Below are positions 27,851-36,525 of a stretch of DNA of 64,000 nt, piece after piece. Positions within the stretch are counted from its first letter, which is position 1, and each line of letters starts with the position of its first letter. The notes below the pieces were generated by a model. The model worked only from the letters and a program-made list of their open reading frames with translations. It made no database searches and was not told the origin of the DNA. The position numbers and the translations under genes are program-made. This DNA is from an uncultured Clostridia bacterium (lineage in GTDB: Bacteria > Bacillota > Clostridia > Lachnospirales > Cellulosilyticaceae): contig CALJNR010000016.1 in the NCBI GenBank assembly GCA_937981575.1, positions 16,109 through 80,108 of the forward strand, written 5' to 3'.

Positions 27851-28429
27851 ATGCCATCAACAATGATTCATTTACTTACAGCACATGAAATAAATCCAAA
27901 GGGGGAAGGGTTATTCTGGATTGGGAACTTTGCACCCGATTATACGAATGATAGAGCGTTTAAAGACCAAATTCATTTTAGAAATGCATCAAACCGTATG
28001 GAAGCACTTAGTCGGTTTAAAAAAGTGATTAATAATGAAGATCCATTTGAATCAGGGTGGTTAGTACACCTCTTCGTTGATGCTTGCTGGGACGAAATGA
28101 TGATCCCAGCATTCGAGCAGAAATATAGAGAGAGCCGTGAGGGTCAACAGTGGTTTGCAAAATATAGAGAAGAAATAGGTTTAGCAAGTTATCATCTTTA
28201 TCATCACCTGGATTGGACACCACATATATGGGACCAAATTTTGAAGACTGATTTGTCATTGCTTATATCGGATCTCCCAATAACAAAGCATGAAATCCAA
28301 TGGTTTAGAGATAGAGTTTATAGAAAACACTCAGAAAGTCATTTAAGCTCTGTTTCCCTAGAGTATAATAAAGAACAGTTATTAGATTTTGCACGTAAAA
28401 CGGCTCTTAAATATATGGAGTGGATATAA
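27851..28429 (+). CDS. Zinc-dependent phospholipase C-like protein
   Basis: The 192-aa protein is rich in His/Asp pairs in the order seen in the Zn_dep_PLPC fold: MIHLLTAHEI, GNFAPDYTND, DQIHFR, GWLVHLFVDACWD and YHLYHHLDW. These would bind the metal cluster. No signal peptide is present, so a cytoplasmic role is likely, unlike secreted clostridial phospholipases. CTGGAGGA precedes the ATG. The true substrate is unknown. Confidence 0.75.
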   Translation: MPSTMIHLLTAHEINPKGEGLFWIGNFAPDYTNDRAFKDQIHFRNASNRMEALSRFKKVINNEDPFESGWLVHLFVDACWDEMMIPAFEQKYRESREGQQWFAKYREEIGLASYHLYHHLDWTPHIWDQILKTDLSLLISDLPITKHEIQWFRDRVYRKHSESHLSSVSLEYNKEQLLDFARKTALKYMEWI

Positions 28430-28538
28430 AAAGCTATACATATCAATTATATTTTGTAAGCTGTATAGAGCAAGTCGGGAGCTCTATACAGTAAGTAGAA
28501 GTTATTTTAATTATGATTATTAGGTTAGGAGGAGCAAT

Positions 28539-28766
28539 GTGTTTGAGATCATTAAGAAAATTTTTCGGAAAAAATGGGAGACTGTATATACAACACATAA
28601 TCAAGATGCTTATTTTAAAATCAAAACAAAGCTATCGGAGGATCGTATTGAGCATATAACGAAGTTTGACCCATCCTTTGGACCAACGAAGAGAATTTAT
28701 ACAATTCTTGTCCGGCCAGAAGAGGCTCATAAAGCCAATGATATCATACATAAGAGCATACGTTAG
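28539..28766 (+). CDS. Small hypothetical protein (75 aa), DUF2007-like
   Basis: GTG at 28539 follows TTAGGAGGAG. The 75-aa product ends with IYTILVRPEEAHKANDIIHK, which resembles the alpha-beta pattern of short DUF2007 putative signal-transducing proteins. The resemblance is by eye only. It precedes a GNAT gene by 54 bases. Confidence 0.65.
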   Translation: MFEIIKKIFRKKWETVYTTHNQDAYFKIKTKLSEDRIEHITKFDPSFGPTKRIYTILVRPEEAHKANDIIHKSIR

Positions 28767-28820
28767 ATTACACACTAGTTTTTGAAAAAAAGGTATTTTT
28801 ATAGAGCGGAGAGGATAACT

Positions 28821-29477
28821 ATGAATAGAAAAGATGTAGTCCTGCGAAACGAAACGGTATCAGATTACAGAGTGGTTGAAGAACTGACAAGAGAGGCTTT
28901 TTGGAATCACCATGTTCCAGGGTGTGATGAACACTATCTCCTGCACATTATGAGAGAGGCAGATTCATTTATTCCGGAATTGGATGTTGTTGCAGAAGTG
29001 GAGGGGAAAATCATCGGGAATATTGTTTATACCAAAGCTAAGATTATTGATGATAATGGTAGGCTTTTCGATGTGATTACCTTTGGGCCAATTTCAGTGC
29101 TTCCGGTATTTCAAGGGCAGGGAATTGGTAGCATGTTAATAGAATACACAAAGGAAGCAGCAAAAAAACTTGGTTATAGAGCCATACTTATTTATGGTGA
29201 CCCAGACTATTACAGCAGGGTTGGTTTTGCTGCGGCAGAAAACTATAAAATTGGAACATCTGATAACATGTATGCAGTTGCTTTGCAGACGCTGGAATTA
29301 TACCCAGGGGCATTATCGGGTATAAGTGGTCGTTTCATAGAAGATGAAGTTTATGAGATTGATGAAATAGCAGCAAAGGAATTTGATAAAGCATTTCCTC
29401 CAAAAGCACTGCTTAGCGGCCTTCCATCACAAGTAAGATTTGGCCAGCTTGTGCAAATGAGAACACCAAGACTATGA
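28821..29477 (+). CDS. GNAT family N-acetyltransferase
   Basis: The ATG at 28821 has GAGAGGA 6 bases upstream and is preferred to an in-frame start at 28782. The 218-aa protein has the acetyl-CoA binding segment FGPISVLPVFQGQGIGSMLI (Q-x-x-G-x-G/A) and the later ILIYGDPDYYSRVGF, typical of YhbS-like acetyltransferases. It transfers acetyl from acetyl-CoA to an unknown amine. Confidence 0.88.
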   Translation: MNRKDVVLRNETVSDYRVVEELTREAFWNHHVPGCDEHYLLHIMREADSFIPELDVVAEVEGKIIGNIVYTKAKIIDDNGRLFDVITFGPISVLPVFQGQGIGSMLIEYTKEAAKKLGYRAILIYGDPDYYSRVGFAAAENYKIGTSDNMYAVALQTLELYPGALSGISGRFIEDEVYEIDEIAAKEFDKAFPPKALLSGLPSQVRFGQLVQMRTPRL

Positions 29478-29587
29478 AAATATATTGCTGGGGCATCAAA
29501 AATGTTTGGAAAGACAAAGGTGATGAAATGAGTTTATTTGAATGTAACTTCGGCAGTTTAAGGGGATGGCTTTGAGGAGGTGTTTGA

Positions 29588-30028
29588 ATGCGAATGAGAT
29601 ATATTGGATTGATAGTAATACTCCTATGTATTTTAGCTGGATGCAATAAAGAGAGTGCGGAGCATTCCAGTCTAAAACCCGTAAATCCAGTAGAACTTAA
29701 GGGGACTTTGAGAGAAACTTTTAATGCAAGAATGAATCAGAATGGGATATATCTTATTAATACAAGAGTTAAGAAGCAATATTTGCTTTTGAATGGAAGT
29801 AAAAGGATTCAAGGCGAATCGGCAGCTTATTTTGAGAACGTTAGAATAGAAGATGACAAAAATACTGCTAATATTTATTTTGATGAATTATATACTGAAG
29901 ATTATAAGGATAAAGAACCTCTAAGTGTAGGTCTATATGAGATTATTACTAAAGGCACAACAGATACAATTGGAATATATAAGAATAACGAGCAAACAGC
30001 AATCGACTGTGTAATAGTTATTGAATGA
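29588..30028 (+). CDS. Hypothetical lipoprotein (146 aa)
   Basis: A signal peptide ends in the lipobox ILAGC (Cys19), so the mature protein is tethered outside the membrane. The remaining 128 residues contain a likely beta-rich domain and no family motif I recognise. GAGGAGG precedes the ATG. A second ATG two codons later is possible. Confidence 0.75.
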   Translation: MRMRYIGLIVILLCILAGCNKESAEHSSLKPVNPVELKGTLRETFNARMNQNGIYLINTRVKKQYLLLNGSKRIQGESAAYFENVRIEDDKNTANIYFDELYTEDYKDKEPLSVGLYEIITKGTTDTIGIYKNNEQTAIDCVIVIE

Positions 30029-30134
30029 GAATGTTCAGCAAATTTTACTCACCTCAAACATGGTGGAGGTCAGCAATATAGTCACTATACAGCAGATGTA
30101 AATATCACAAAGTAAGCAAAGGGGATTAAACAGC

Positions 30135-30386
30135 ATGAAAAAGCTTATAATAGGATGTACATTAATGCTTTCAGCAGTCATTTTATATAGCAGCATTCAT
30201 TTGTCGGCAGTCATCTATATGCCGAGTATAAATGGGTGGGGAACGCCACCAGGCAGGTTTGGGACGGCACTAATAGAAACTGAAGGCATTGTTCCAACAT
30301 ATATCAGTATGATCATGGGGACAATGGGGAGTTTGATTATTGCGTATGAATTCTATAAAGAAGCTATTAATAAAAGACAGAAGTGA
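30135..30386 (+). CDS. Small two-helix membrane protein (83 aa)
   Basis: It has a signal-like first helix (residues 3-28), an extracellular-type loop (YMPSINGWGTPPGRFG), a second helix around 50-70 and a charged C-terminal tail. AAAGGGG precedes the ATG. The family is not recognised. Confidence 0.65.
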   Translation: MKKLIIGCTLMLSAVILYSSIHLSAVIYMPSINGWGTPPGRFGTALIETEGIVPTYISMIMGTMGSLIIAYEFYKEAINKRQK

Positions 30387-30549
30387 CTTAATAGTAAACG
30401 TGTTTAAGGGCCCATTCGTAAGGAATTAGCAGCTAAAGCACATCCTTTAAACTATAATAAGAACTATCTGAGATTAAGAAATGTCTTAAGTACGGGGATG
30501 CTATCTCAAAGCTCAAATCTGTTAAAAAAGTACAAAGGAGTGTGTAATA

Positions 30550-31533
30550 ATGATTATTAGAAAAGCTATCATTGAAGATGCAAAAGAGATCTTGAGCATT
30601 GCAAGTAGCAATACATTATCGGGCTTGTCTAAAGCAGAAAGAAAGAATGGCTTTTTAGTTTCAAATTTTTCACTTGAAGATTATGAGATATTTATTGAGA
30701 AACATGAACTGTTTTATGTTTTGATAGAGAATGATATAGTTCAAGCATTTCTATTAGCATACTTTCCTGAAGAGTTGGATGATACCCAAATTATAAATAA
30801 AAAAATAAAAGAATATGCTGTAAAGCCATATGTTGTAATTAAACAAATTTGTGTTAGTAGAAGTTCTGCCAACAAAGGATATGCTTCAAAACTTTATGAA
30901 TATTTTATTGAACATGTTAAGAAAGATATTTTCTTAGCGGTGGTACTTGAACCATATAATGAAGCATCAATCATGTTTCACATGAAGCATAGATTCGAGC
31001 AATTAATCGCTATAACTGCGGAAGATAACATTTTAAGAGGTATATTTTATAGAGCATATAATAAAAGTATCTCTAGTTACGATAAAGATATTATCTTAAC
31101 GCAATATGAAAAAGCAATCGAACTCTACAAGCACGAAGATGAATTAAATTGGTCCAAAATGTATCATTTGTTTTATGTTACAGCAGGTCTTGCTGCATTA
31201 TTAAGTATAATACTACCTATGATAAGTGGAATTATGATTAATATATCTATCTGTATTTTGTCTTTAATGGGAAGCCTAGTGTCGGGTTTATTCTACATAG
31301 CTATTTCAAATGGAATCAACTACATGCAGAGAAGAAAACAATCTGTTATTGATATTGAACAAATATTAATAGGACTTAATGGCGTCAAAGTTGTAAGTTC
31401 GAATTTTGATAGAAATGATAGAGCATTTAGGATATCTTCTACAACAAAAGTGATGAGATTAATACCTATAACTCTTGGAATATTATGGGTCTTAGCATTT
31501 CTGAGTAGTATTGTTATAATGATTATTAAATAG
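30550..31533 (+). CDS. GNAT domain fused to a C-terminal membrane module
   Basis: The 327-aa protein has an N-terminal acetyltransferase-like domain (1-165: IRKAIIEDAKEILSIA, then KQICVSRSSANKGYASKLYE at the acetyl-CoA loop). After a linker comes a membrane module of two adjacent helices (about 210-260), a cytosolic segment ending in EQILIGLNGVKVV, and a last helix (305-326). The module recalls SLATT-type two-helix effectors but I cannot assign it. AAAGGAG precedes the ATG. The fusion would place an acetyltransferase at the membrane. Confidence 0.75.
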   Translation: MIIRKAIIEDAKEILSIASSNTLSGLSKAERKNGFLVSNFSLEDYEIFIEKHELFYVLIENDIVQAFLLAYFPEELDDTQIINKKIKEYAVKPYVVIKQICVSRSSANKGYASKLYEYFIEHVKKDIFLAVVLEPYNEASIMFHMKHRFEQLIAITAEDNILRGIFYRAYNKSISSYDKDIILTQYEKAIELYKHEDELNWSKMYHLFYVTAGLAALLSIILPMISGIMINISICILSLMGSLVSGLFYIAISNGINYMQRRKQSVIDIEQILIGLNGVKVVSSNFDRNDRAFRISSTTKVMRLIPITLGILWVLAFLSSIVIMIIK

Positions 31534-31692
31534 GCTCTTAGCAGATAGTAATGAGCAATTTTGAACTTATACATAACAGTATGATGTCCAGGTGCATAAA
31601 CTTAAAGATTTCAAATCTGATATTACGTGAGCTGATGAACATCACCAATCTAGTTTTTAATAGCAGCATGTAATGCAGCTTAAAAGGATTGA

Positions 31693-31803
31693 TTCGGAGA
31701 AGATATATATGATAATCCAAAGGCACAATTTAGCAAATCACCTTATGCTGAAGAACTTAGAGTGTTAAGTTATGAAATAGAGAACAGTGGATTCGTACAT
31801 TAA
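31693..31803 (+). pseudogene. Possible gene remnant
   Basis: A 36-codon frame without start (FGEDIYDNPKAQFSKSPYAE and on) runs to a stop at 31803, and the same frame goes on sensibly (VIVHNSKPWWYFWG). This looks like degraded coding sequence. No family is recognised, and the whole interval 31534-31855 holds no intact gene. Confidence 0.25.
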
Positions 31804-31855
31804 GTTATAGTCCACAATTCTAAACCATGGTGGTACTTTTGGGGATAATAATTTT

Positions 31856-32758
31856 TTAGGTATTTGTACTAAATCCATATTTAATAAATATTTCTTTGTA
31901 TTCTTGCAGTGATTCTGCATGAAGCTGAGGGACATTAGCAAACTTATACTCCTTATTTAACAGGGAGTATTTTTTTTCGCCAAATTGATGGAATGGCAAT
32001 AAACTGACCTTTAGTATGCCTATTTCTTTTAAAAGGCGGCAGAAGGCACGAGCATCTTCTGGTGTATCGTTCATAGTGGGGATGACAGGAATGCGTACAA
32101 TGATTTCTTTATTCATACTCGCAGCTGTTTTTAAGTTAGCTAGGATCTTTTCATTATGAACGCCTGTAACTTCAAAGTGTTTTTGACTGTCGTAGTGTTT
32201 GATATCAAGTAAGAGTAAGTCAACGTGAGTTATAAACGTTTTAAAAATATTCGCTGAAGCATAACCCGTTGTTTCGACAGCCGTATGGATGCCCTTAGCT
32301 TTAAGCTGCTTAAGAAGCCCGGAAGCAAACGCGTGCTGCAGAAAGACTTCGCCACCGGACAAGGTCACACCGCCCCCAGATTCATCATAGAAGTCTTTAT
32401 CTTTCATCACCTCTTCCAAGATGGTATCGAGTGTTTGATAAGTGCCATATAAGGTTAATGCTTTTTCAGGACAGGATTTTACGTTTTGAAAGAGGTCATC
32501 TTCATTTATTAGAGCGGAGGCAGGTTTTTTATTGTTTGTGTTTTCACTATTATAGGGGCAGCCTAAAGGACACTTCGGACCTTGTATGCACTTTTGGCGG
32601 GACAATGCAAGCTCTGGCCCTGGGCTTTGAGATTCGGGATTGCTGCACCACGTACACTGCAGCGGGCAGCCTTTGAAAAAGACTACGGTGCGGATGCCTG
32701 GACCATCATGAATACTATATTTTTGAATGTTAAAGATACAGGCTTTAGCATGCGCCAT
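31856..32758 (-). CDS. Glycyl-radical enzyme activating protein (radical SAM)
   Basis: The 300-aa activase has the radical-SAM cluster motif in FKGCPLQCTWCSNPES (CX3CX2C) and an inserted ferredoxin-like segment with further Cys (CIQGPKCPLGCPYN, SCPEKAL), as in activases of the dehydratase-type glycyl-radical enzymes. The SAM-binding GGVTLSGGE is present. It installs the glycyl radical on a partner, surely the enzyme at 33844, which is divergently encoded across the DeoR gene. AAGGAG precedes the ATG. Confidence 0.93.
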   Translation of the reverse strand: MAHAKACIFNIQKYSIHDGPGIRTVVFFKGCPLQCTWCSNPESQSPGPELALSRQKCIQGPKCPLGCPYNSENTNNKKPASALINEDDLFQNVKSCPEKALTLYGTYQTLDTILEEVMKDKDFYDESGGGVTLSGGEVFLQHAFASGLLKQLKAKGIHTAVETTGYASANIFKTFITHVDLLLLDIKHYDSQKHFEVTGVHNEKILANLKTAASMNKEIIVRIPVIPTMNDTPEDARAFCRLLKEIGILKVSLLPFHQFGEKKYSLLNKEYKFANVPQLHAESLQEYKEIFIKYGFSTNT

Positions 32759-32945
32759 ATGAAAACTCCTTTTCAGCAGTTAGTTATTTTTATGAGATAG
32801 AAAATTACATTTTACAAGTAAGAGACCGCAACTCTACAGTTTACACATAGGTAGAGTTTATATGCTTTCATGTAATAAAGGATAAATCTTGTAATTTTAT
32901 CGTAGCATAGGTAATAAGAAAAGTAAAGAAGAATGCTTTATTAGA

Positions 32946-33003
32946 AATAATAGTTAGTTTCGAATGAAACTATTATTGACTTCGTAAGTAATAATAGTAT
33001 AAT
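32946..33003 (+). promoter_or_regulatory. Promoter and operator of the DeoR/glycyl-radical enzyme operon
   Basis: TTGACT (32976-32981) and TATAAT (32998-33003) are 16 bp apart. AATAATAGTT (32946-32955) and AACTATTATT (32968-32977) form a perfect 10-bp inverted repeat, and a third AATAATAGT (32990-32998) abuts the -10. These are plausible DeoR-type operator sites between the divergent genes. Confidence 0.75.
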
Positions 33004-33068
33004 GAAATTATAGATGAAATAACCAAAAAATAATCAATAATAAGCCGAGAAGAGAAAGGATGTTCTAT

Positions 33069-33824
33069 GTGATAAGCAGGCATAAGCATATATTGGAGAT
33101 TGTAAATAAGGATGGGCGTGTTGAAGTTGCCAAGCTGGCTGAAAGACTTGAGGTTTCACAAGTTACTATTCGCAAGGATATAGTACATCTTGAAGAAAAG
33201 AACCTTTTAAAAAGGGAACACGGGGCTGCGGTAATGGTTAATAGTGATGATATGAATAATCGGCTTGCTTTCAACTATGATATTAAGCATAAGATTGCAG
33301 TGATGGCGGCAGCAAGTGTTAAAAATGGAGAAACGGTGATGATCGAATCCGGTTCTTGCTGCGTACTCTTGGCTGAAGAACTGGCGGCTCACAAAAAGGA
33401 TATTACGATTATAACGAATTCAGCCTTTATAGCTTCTTATATCAGGGCTTACCCCAGTATAAAAGTAGTGTTGCTGGGAGGAGACTTCCAAGCGGAAAGC
33501 CAAGTGGTTGTGGGGCCTATTACGCGAAAGTGCATAGAAGACTTTTACGTTGATAAGCTTTTTATAGGGACTGATGGCTTTCATAAGGGTGTTGGTTTCA
33601 CGGGCAAAAATCTTATGCGGACAGAAACCGTGAGAGGAATGGCTGAACATGCAAGTAAGGTAATTGTACTTACAGAATCTAAAAAGTTTTGTCAGCAAGG
33701 GGTGGTTGTTCAATTTAAACCGAGCGAAATATCGGCTGTTATTACGGACTGTGAGATACCTAAGGAAACATTTGAATTTTTACAGGAGAATGGTGTTGAT
33801 GTGCAGATGACAACTCTAGAATAA
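33069..33824 (+). CDS. DeoR/GlpR family transcriptional regulator
   Basis: About 251 aa from GTG at 33069, which has AAAGG at 8 bases; the ATG at 33060 touches that site. The N-terminal DeoR helix-turn-helix is RVEVAKLAERLEVSQVTIRK, and the sugar-phosphate-isomerase-like effector domain includes IITNSAFIASY, LLGGDF and FIGTDGFHKGVGF. Such proteins usually sense a phosphorylated sugar. It precedes the glycyl-radical enzyme by 19 bases in one operon. Confidence 0.92.
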   Translation: MISRHKHILEIVNKDGRVEVAKLAERLEVSQVTIRKDIVHLEEKNLLKREHGAAVMVNSDDMNNRLAFNYDIKHKIAVMAAASVKNGETVMIESGSCCVLLAEELAAHKKDITIITNSAFIASYIRAYPSIKVVLLGGDFQAESQVVVGPITRKCIEDFYVDKLFIGTDGFHKGVGFTGKNLMRTETVRGMAEHASKVIVLTESKKFCQQGVVVQFKPSEISAVITDCEIPKETFEFLQENGVDVQMTTLE

Positions 33825-33843
33825 AGATAAGAGGAGGATGGTT

Positions 33844-36249
33844 ATGAGTTATTTTGGTAAGCTGAGTGATAGGATGTCAGGCTTTAGAGAAACATTATTA
33901 AGTGCAAAACCAATGGTATGCGTAGAGCGGGCAAAGTTAACAACCGAGAGTTACCGACTGCATGCGGATAAGCCTATGGTGCTTAAGAGAGCCTTGATGC
34001 TGGAAAATGTTTTAAAACATATGAGTATTTATATTGAACCGCAGACACTGCTTGCGGGGAATCAGGCTTGTTCGAACCGATCGGCCCCTATTTTCCCGGA
34101 ATATGCGATGGATTGGGTGATTGCAGAGCTTGATACATTTGATAAGCGGGATGGAGACCGCTTTTATATCGCAGAGGAAAATAAAAAGGTTTTAAGAGAG
34201 ATTGCCCCTTATTGGGAGCACAATACCTTAAAGGATCGAGGGCTTGCTGCGATGCCCGCAGAGAGTAAGATTCTCTACGATTTAGGAATTATAAAAGCGG
34301 AGGGGAATATTACATCAGGAGATGCTCATGTGGCTGTTAATTATGAGCGCGTATTAAAATATGGTCTTGCAGAATACAAAAGGCGTACAGAAGAAAAACT
34401 TTCGGGGCTGGATTTGACGGATTATAAAAACTTAAAAAAATCATATTTTTACAGAAGTGTTATTATTACGCTGGATGCTGTAACAGCCTTTGCAAAGCGT
34501 TATGCTGACCTTGCTTGGTGTTTGGCAGAGACTGAAAAGAATGAAAAGCGTAAAGGCGAGCTGCTGGAGATGAGCCGCATTCTAAATAAGGTGCCTTACA
34601 TGCCGGCAGAAAGCTTTCAAGAAGCGGTGCAATCCATGTGGATCATTCATCTGGTGCTTCAGATTGAATCCAATGGGCATTCTCTTTCTTATGGCAGAAT
34701 GGATCAATATTTGTATCCTTTCTATAAGGAAGGCCTAGCCGCAGGGGACATAACGGAAGAAGCGGCCTGTGAACTGCTTACTAATCTGTGGCTGAAAACC
34801 TATACCATTAATAAGATCCGCTCATGGAGTCATACACGTTTTAGTGCGGGCAGTCCGCTTTATCAAAATGTTACTGTGGGGGGGCAGTCGCCGAATAAGA
34901 AAGATGCTGTTAATCCGTTGTCTTATCTGATCCTTCGAAGCGTAGCACAAACAAAGCTGCCTCAGCCTAACCTTACAGTACGCTATCATAAGGGTCTTGA
35001 TGATCGATTTATGCAGGAGTGTATCAGGGTTGTCCGTCTAGGAACAGGTATGCCGGCCTTTAATAATGATGAGATCATTATTCCAAGCTTTATTGAAAAA
35101 GGGGTAAAAGAGGAAGATGCGTATAATTACAGTGCCATAGGATGCGTTGAAGTGGCTGTTCCAGGTAAATGGGGATACCGCTGTACTGGGATGAGCTTTT
35201 TGAATTTTATTAAGAGCTTTATGATCGCCTTGAATGGTGGCGTGGATATTGAAAGTGGAGTAAGGCTTACAGAGGGAACAAAGCATTTTAAGGATATGAC
35301 AAGCTTTGTTGAGGTTATGGAGGCATGGGATAAGGTAATCCGTGAATTTACGAGACACAGTGTCATTATTGACAGCTGCGCAGATAGGGTACTTGAAGAA
35401 GAAGCAGCTGATATCTTGTGTTCAGCTTTGATTGATGACTGCATTCTGCGTGGGCTGACACTTAAAGAAGGCGGCGCTGTTTATGACTTTATCAGCGGGC
35501 TGCAGGTAGGCATTGCGAATCTCGGAGACTCTCTGGCGGCAATTAAAAAGTGCGTATTTGAAGAAAAGCTCATTACTCCAGGGAGGCTCTGGGATGCACT
35601 TCTTAACGACTTTAGTGGAGATGAAGGCAAACGCATTCAGGATATACTGATTCAAGAAGCACCTAAGTATGGTAATGATGAAGATTATGTAGACTTATTG
35701 CTCCGGGATGCGTATAACGTTTATATCGATGAGATTAGCAAGTATAAAAATACCAGGTATGGAAGAGGGCCTATTGGCGGTGTTTATTATGCCGGAACGT
35801 CTTCTATATCTGCCAATGTACCACAAGGGGCGACGACACCGGCTACGCCAGATGGCAGAAAGGCATTTATGCCATTAGCAGAAGGTTGTTCGCCAAGTCA
35901 TGAGGCGGATAAAAATGGGCCTACTTCTGTTTTCAAGTCTGTTTCGAAGCTGCCTACTGAGAAAATTACTGGGGGTGTCCTTTTAAATCAAAAGATGACC
36001 CCGCAGATGCTGGCAACAGATGAGGATATGATGAAGCTTATTATGCTGATACGCACCTTCTTTAACCGGCTTAAAGGATTTCACGTTCAGTATAATGTAG
36101 TATCCAGAGCGACGCTCCTTGATGCTCAGAAGTATCCTGAAAAGCATCGGGATTTAATTGTGCGGGTAGCAGGGTATAGTGCTTTTTTTAATGTCCTTTC
36201 GAAGCAGACGCAAGATGATATTATTGAGCGTACTGAACATGTGCTCTAA
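33844..36249 (+). CDS. YbiW/PflF-like glycyl-radical enzyme
   Basis: The 801-aa enzyme carries Cys434 and Glu436 in AIGCVEVAVPG and the radical Gly777 in RVAGYSAFF. The single Cys followed by x-Glu marks the dehydratase/lyase branch rather than true pyruvate formate-lyase, which has Cys-Cys. Segments such as GKWGYRCTGMSFLNF and RYGRGPIGGVYYAG recall E. coli YbiW. A role in cleaving a phosphorylated anhydro- or deoxysugar would fit the DeoR partner, but the substrate is not proven. AGGAGG favours the ATG at 33844. Confidence 0.92.
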   Translation: MSYFGKLSDRMSGFRETLLSAKPMVCVERAKLTTESYRLHADKPMVLKRALMLENVLKHMSIYIEPQTLLAGNQACSNRSAPIFPEYAMDWVIAELDTFDKRDGDRFYIAEENKKVLREIAPYWEHNTLKDRGLAAMPAESKILYDLGIIKAEGNITSGDAHVAVNYERVLKYGLAEYKRRTEEKLSGLDLTDYKNLKKSYFYRSVIITLDAVTAFAKRYADLAWCLAETEKNEKRKGELLEMSRILNKVPYMPAESFQEAVQSMWIIHLVLQIESNGHSLSYGRMDQYLYPFYKEGLAAGDITEEAACELLTNLWLKTYTINKIRSWSHTRFSAGSPLYQNVTVGGQSPNKKDAVNPLSYLILRSVAQTKLPQPNLTVRYHKGLDDRFMQECIRVVRLGTGMPAFNNDEIIIPSFIEKGVKEEDAYNYSAIGCVEVAVPGKWGYRCTGMSFLNFIKSFMIALNGGVDIESGVRLTEGTKHFKDMTSFVEVMEAWDKVIREFTRHSVIIDSCADRVLEEEAADILCSALIDDCILRGLTLKEGGAVYDFISGLQVGIANLGDSLAAIKKCVFEEKLITPGRLWDALLNDFSGDEGKRIQDILIQEAPKYGNDEDYVDLLLRDAYNVYIDEISKYKNTRYGRGPIGGVYYAGTSSISANVPQGATTPATPDGRKAFMPLAEGCSPSHEADKNGPTSVFKSVSKLPTEKITGGVLLNQKMTPQMLATDEDMMKLIMLIRTFFNRLKGFHVQYNVVSRATLLDAQKYPEKHRDLIVRVAGYSAFFNVLSKQTQDDIIERTEHVL

Positions 36250-36319
36250 CAGGCTTGCAACAGCGAGGGTAGTAAGGGCAAAGTGATACTTTGCTTATTT
36301 TAAGCTGTATTAAGTTCTG

Positions 36320-36448
36320 CAAAGAAACCCGTAAATTTTGGCTGAGGGGCCGACAATTTACGGGTTTCTTTGTGACCAAACAGTCTGATAGATGAGCAAG
36401 GGCACAGACCGTTTGGCTTTTAGGTGTGTGCACCTGGTACACACTTTT
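36320..36448 (+). repeat. Three stacked hairpins after the glycyl-radical enzyme
   Basis: Hairpin 1 is a perfect 18-bp stem (36320-36337 with 36355-36372). Hairpin 2 (36376-36387 with 36405-36416, one mismatch) ends in CTTTT and can act as terminator. Hairpin 3 has GTGTG (36426) with CACAC (36440) around CACCTGGTA and ends in TTTT. The third looks like a dispersed extragenic repeat. Confidence 0.75.
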
Positions 36449-36525
36449 GTATTTGAATAGGGAGTTAGATGGCTGATGGCACAAAATAAGCTGGTTAAAA
36501 GTTCGCTCCGTAGTATGTTTGGAAA

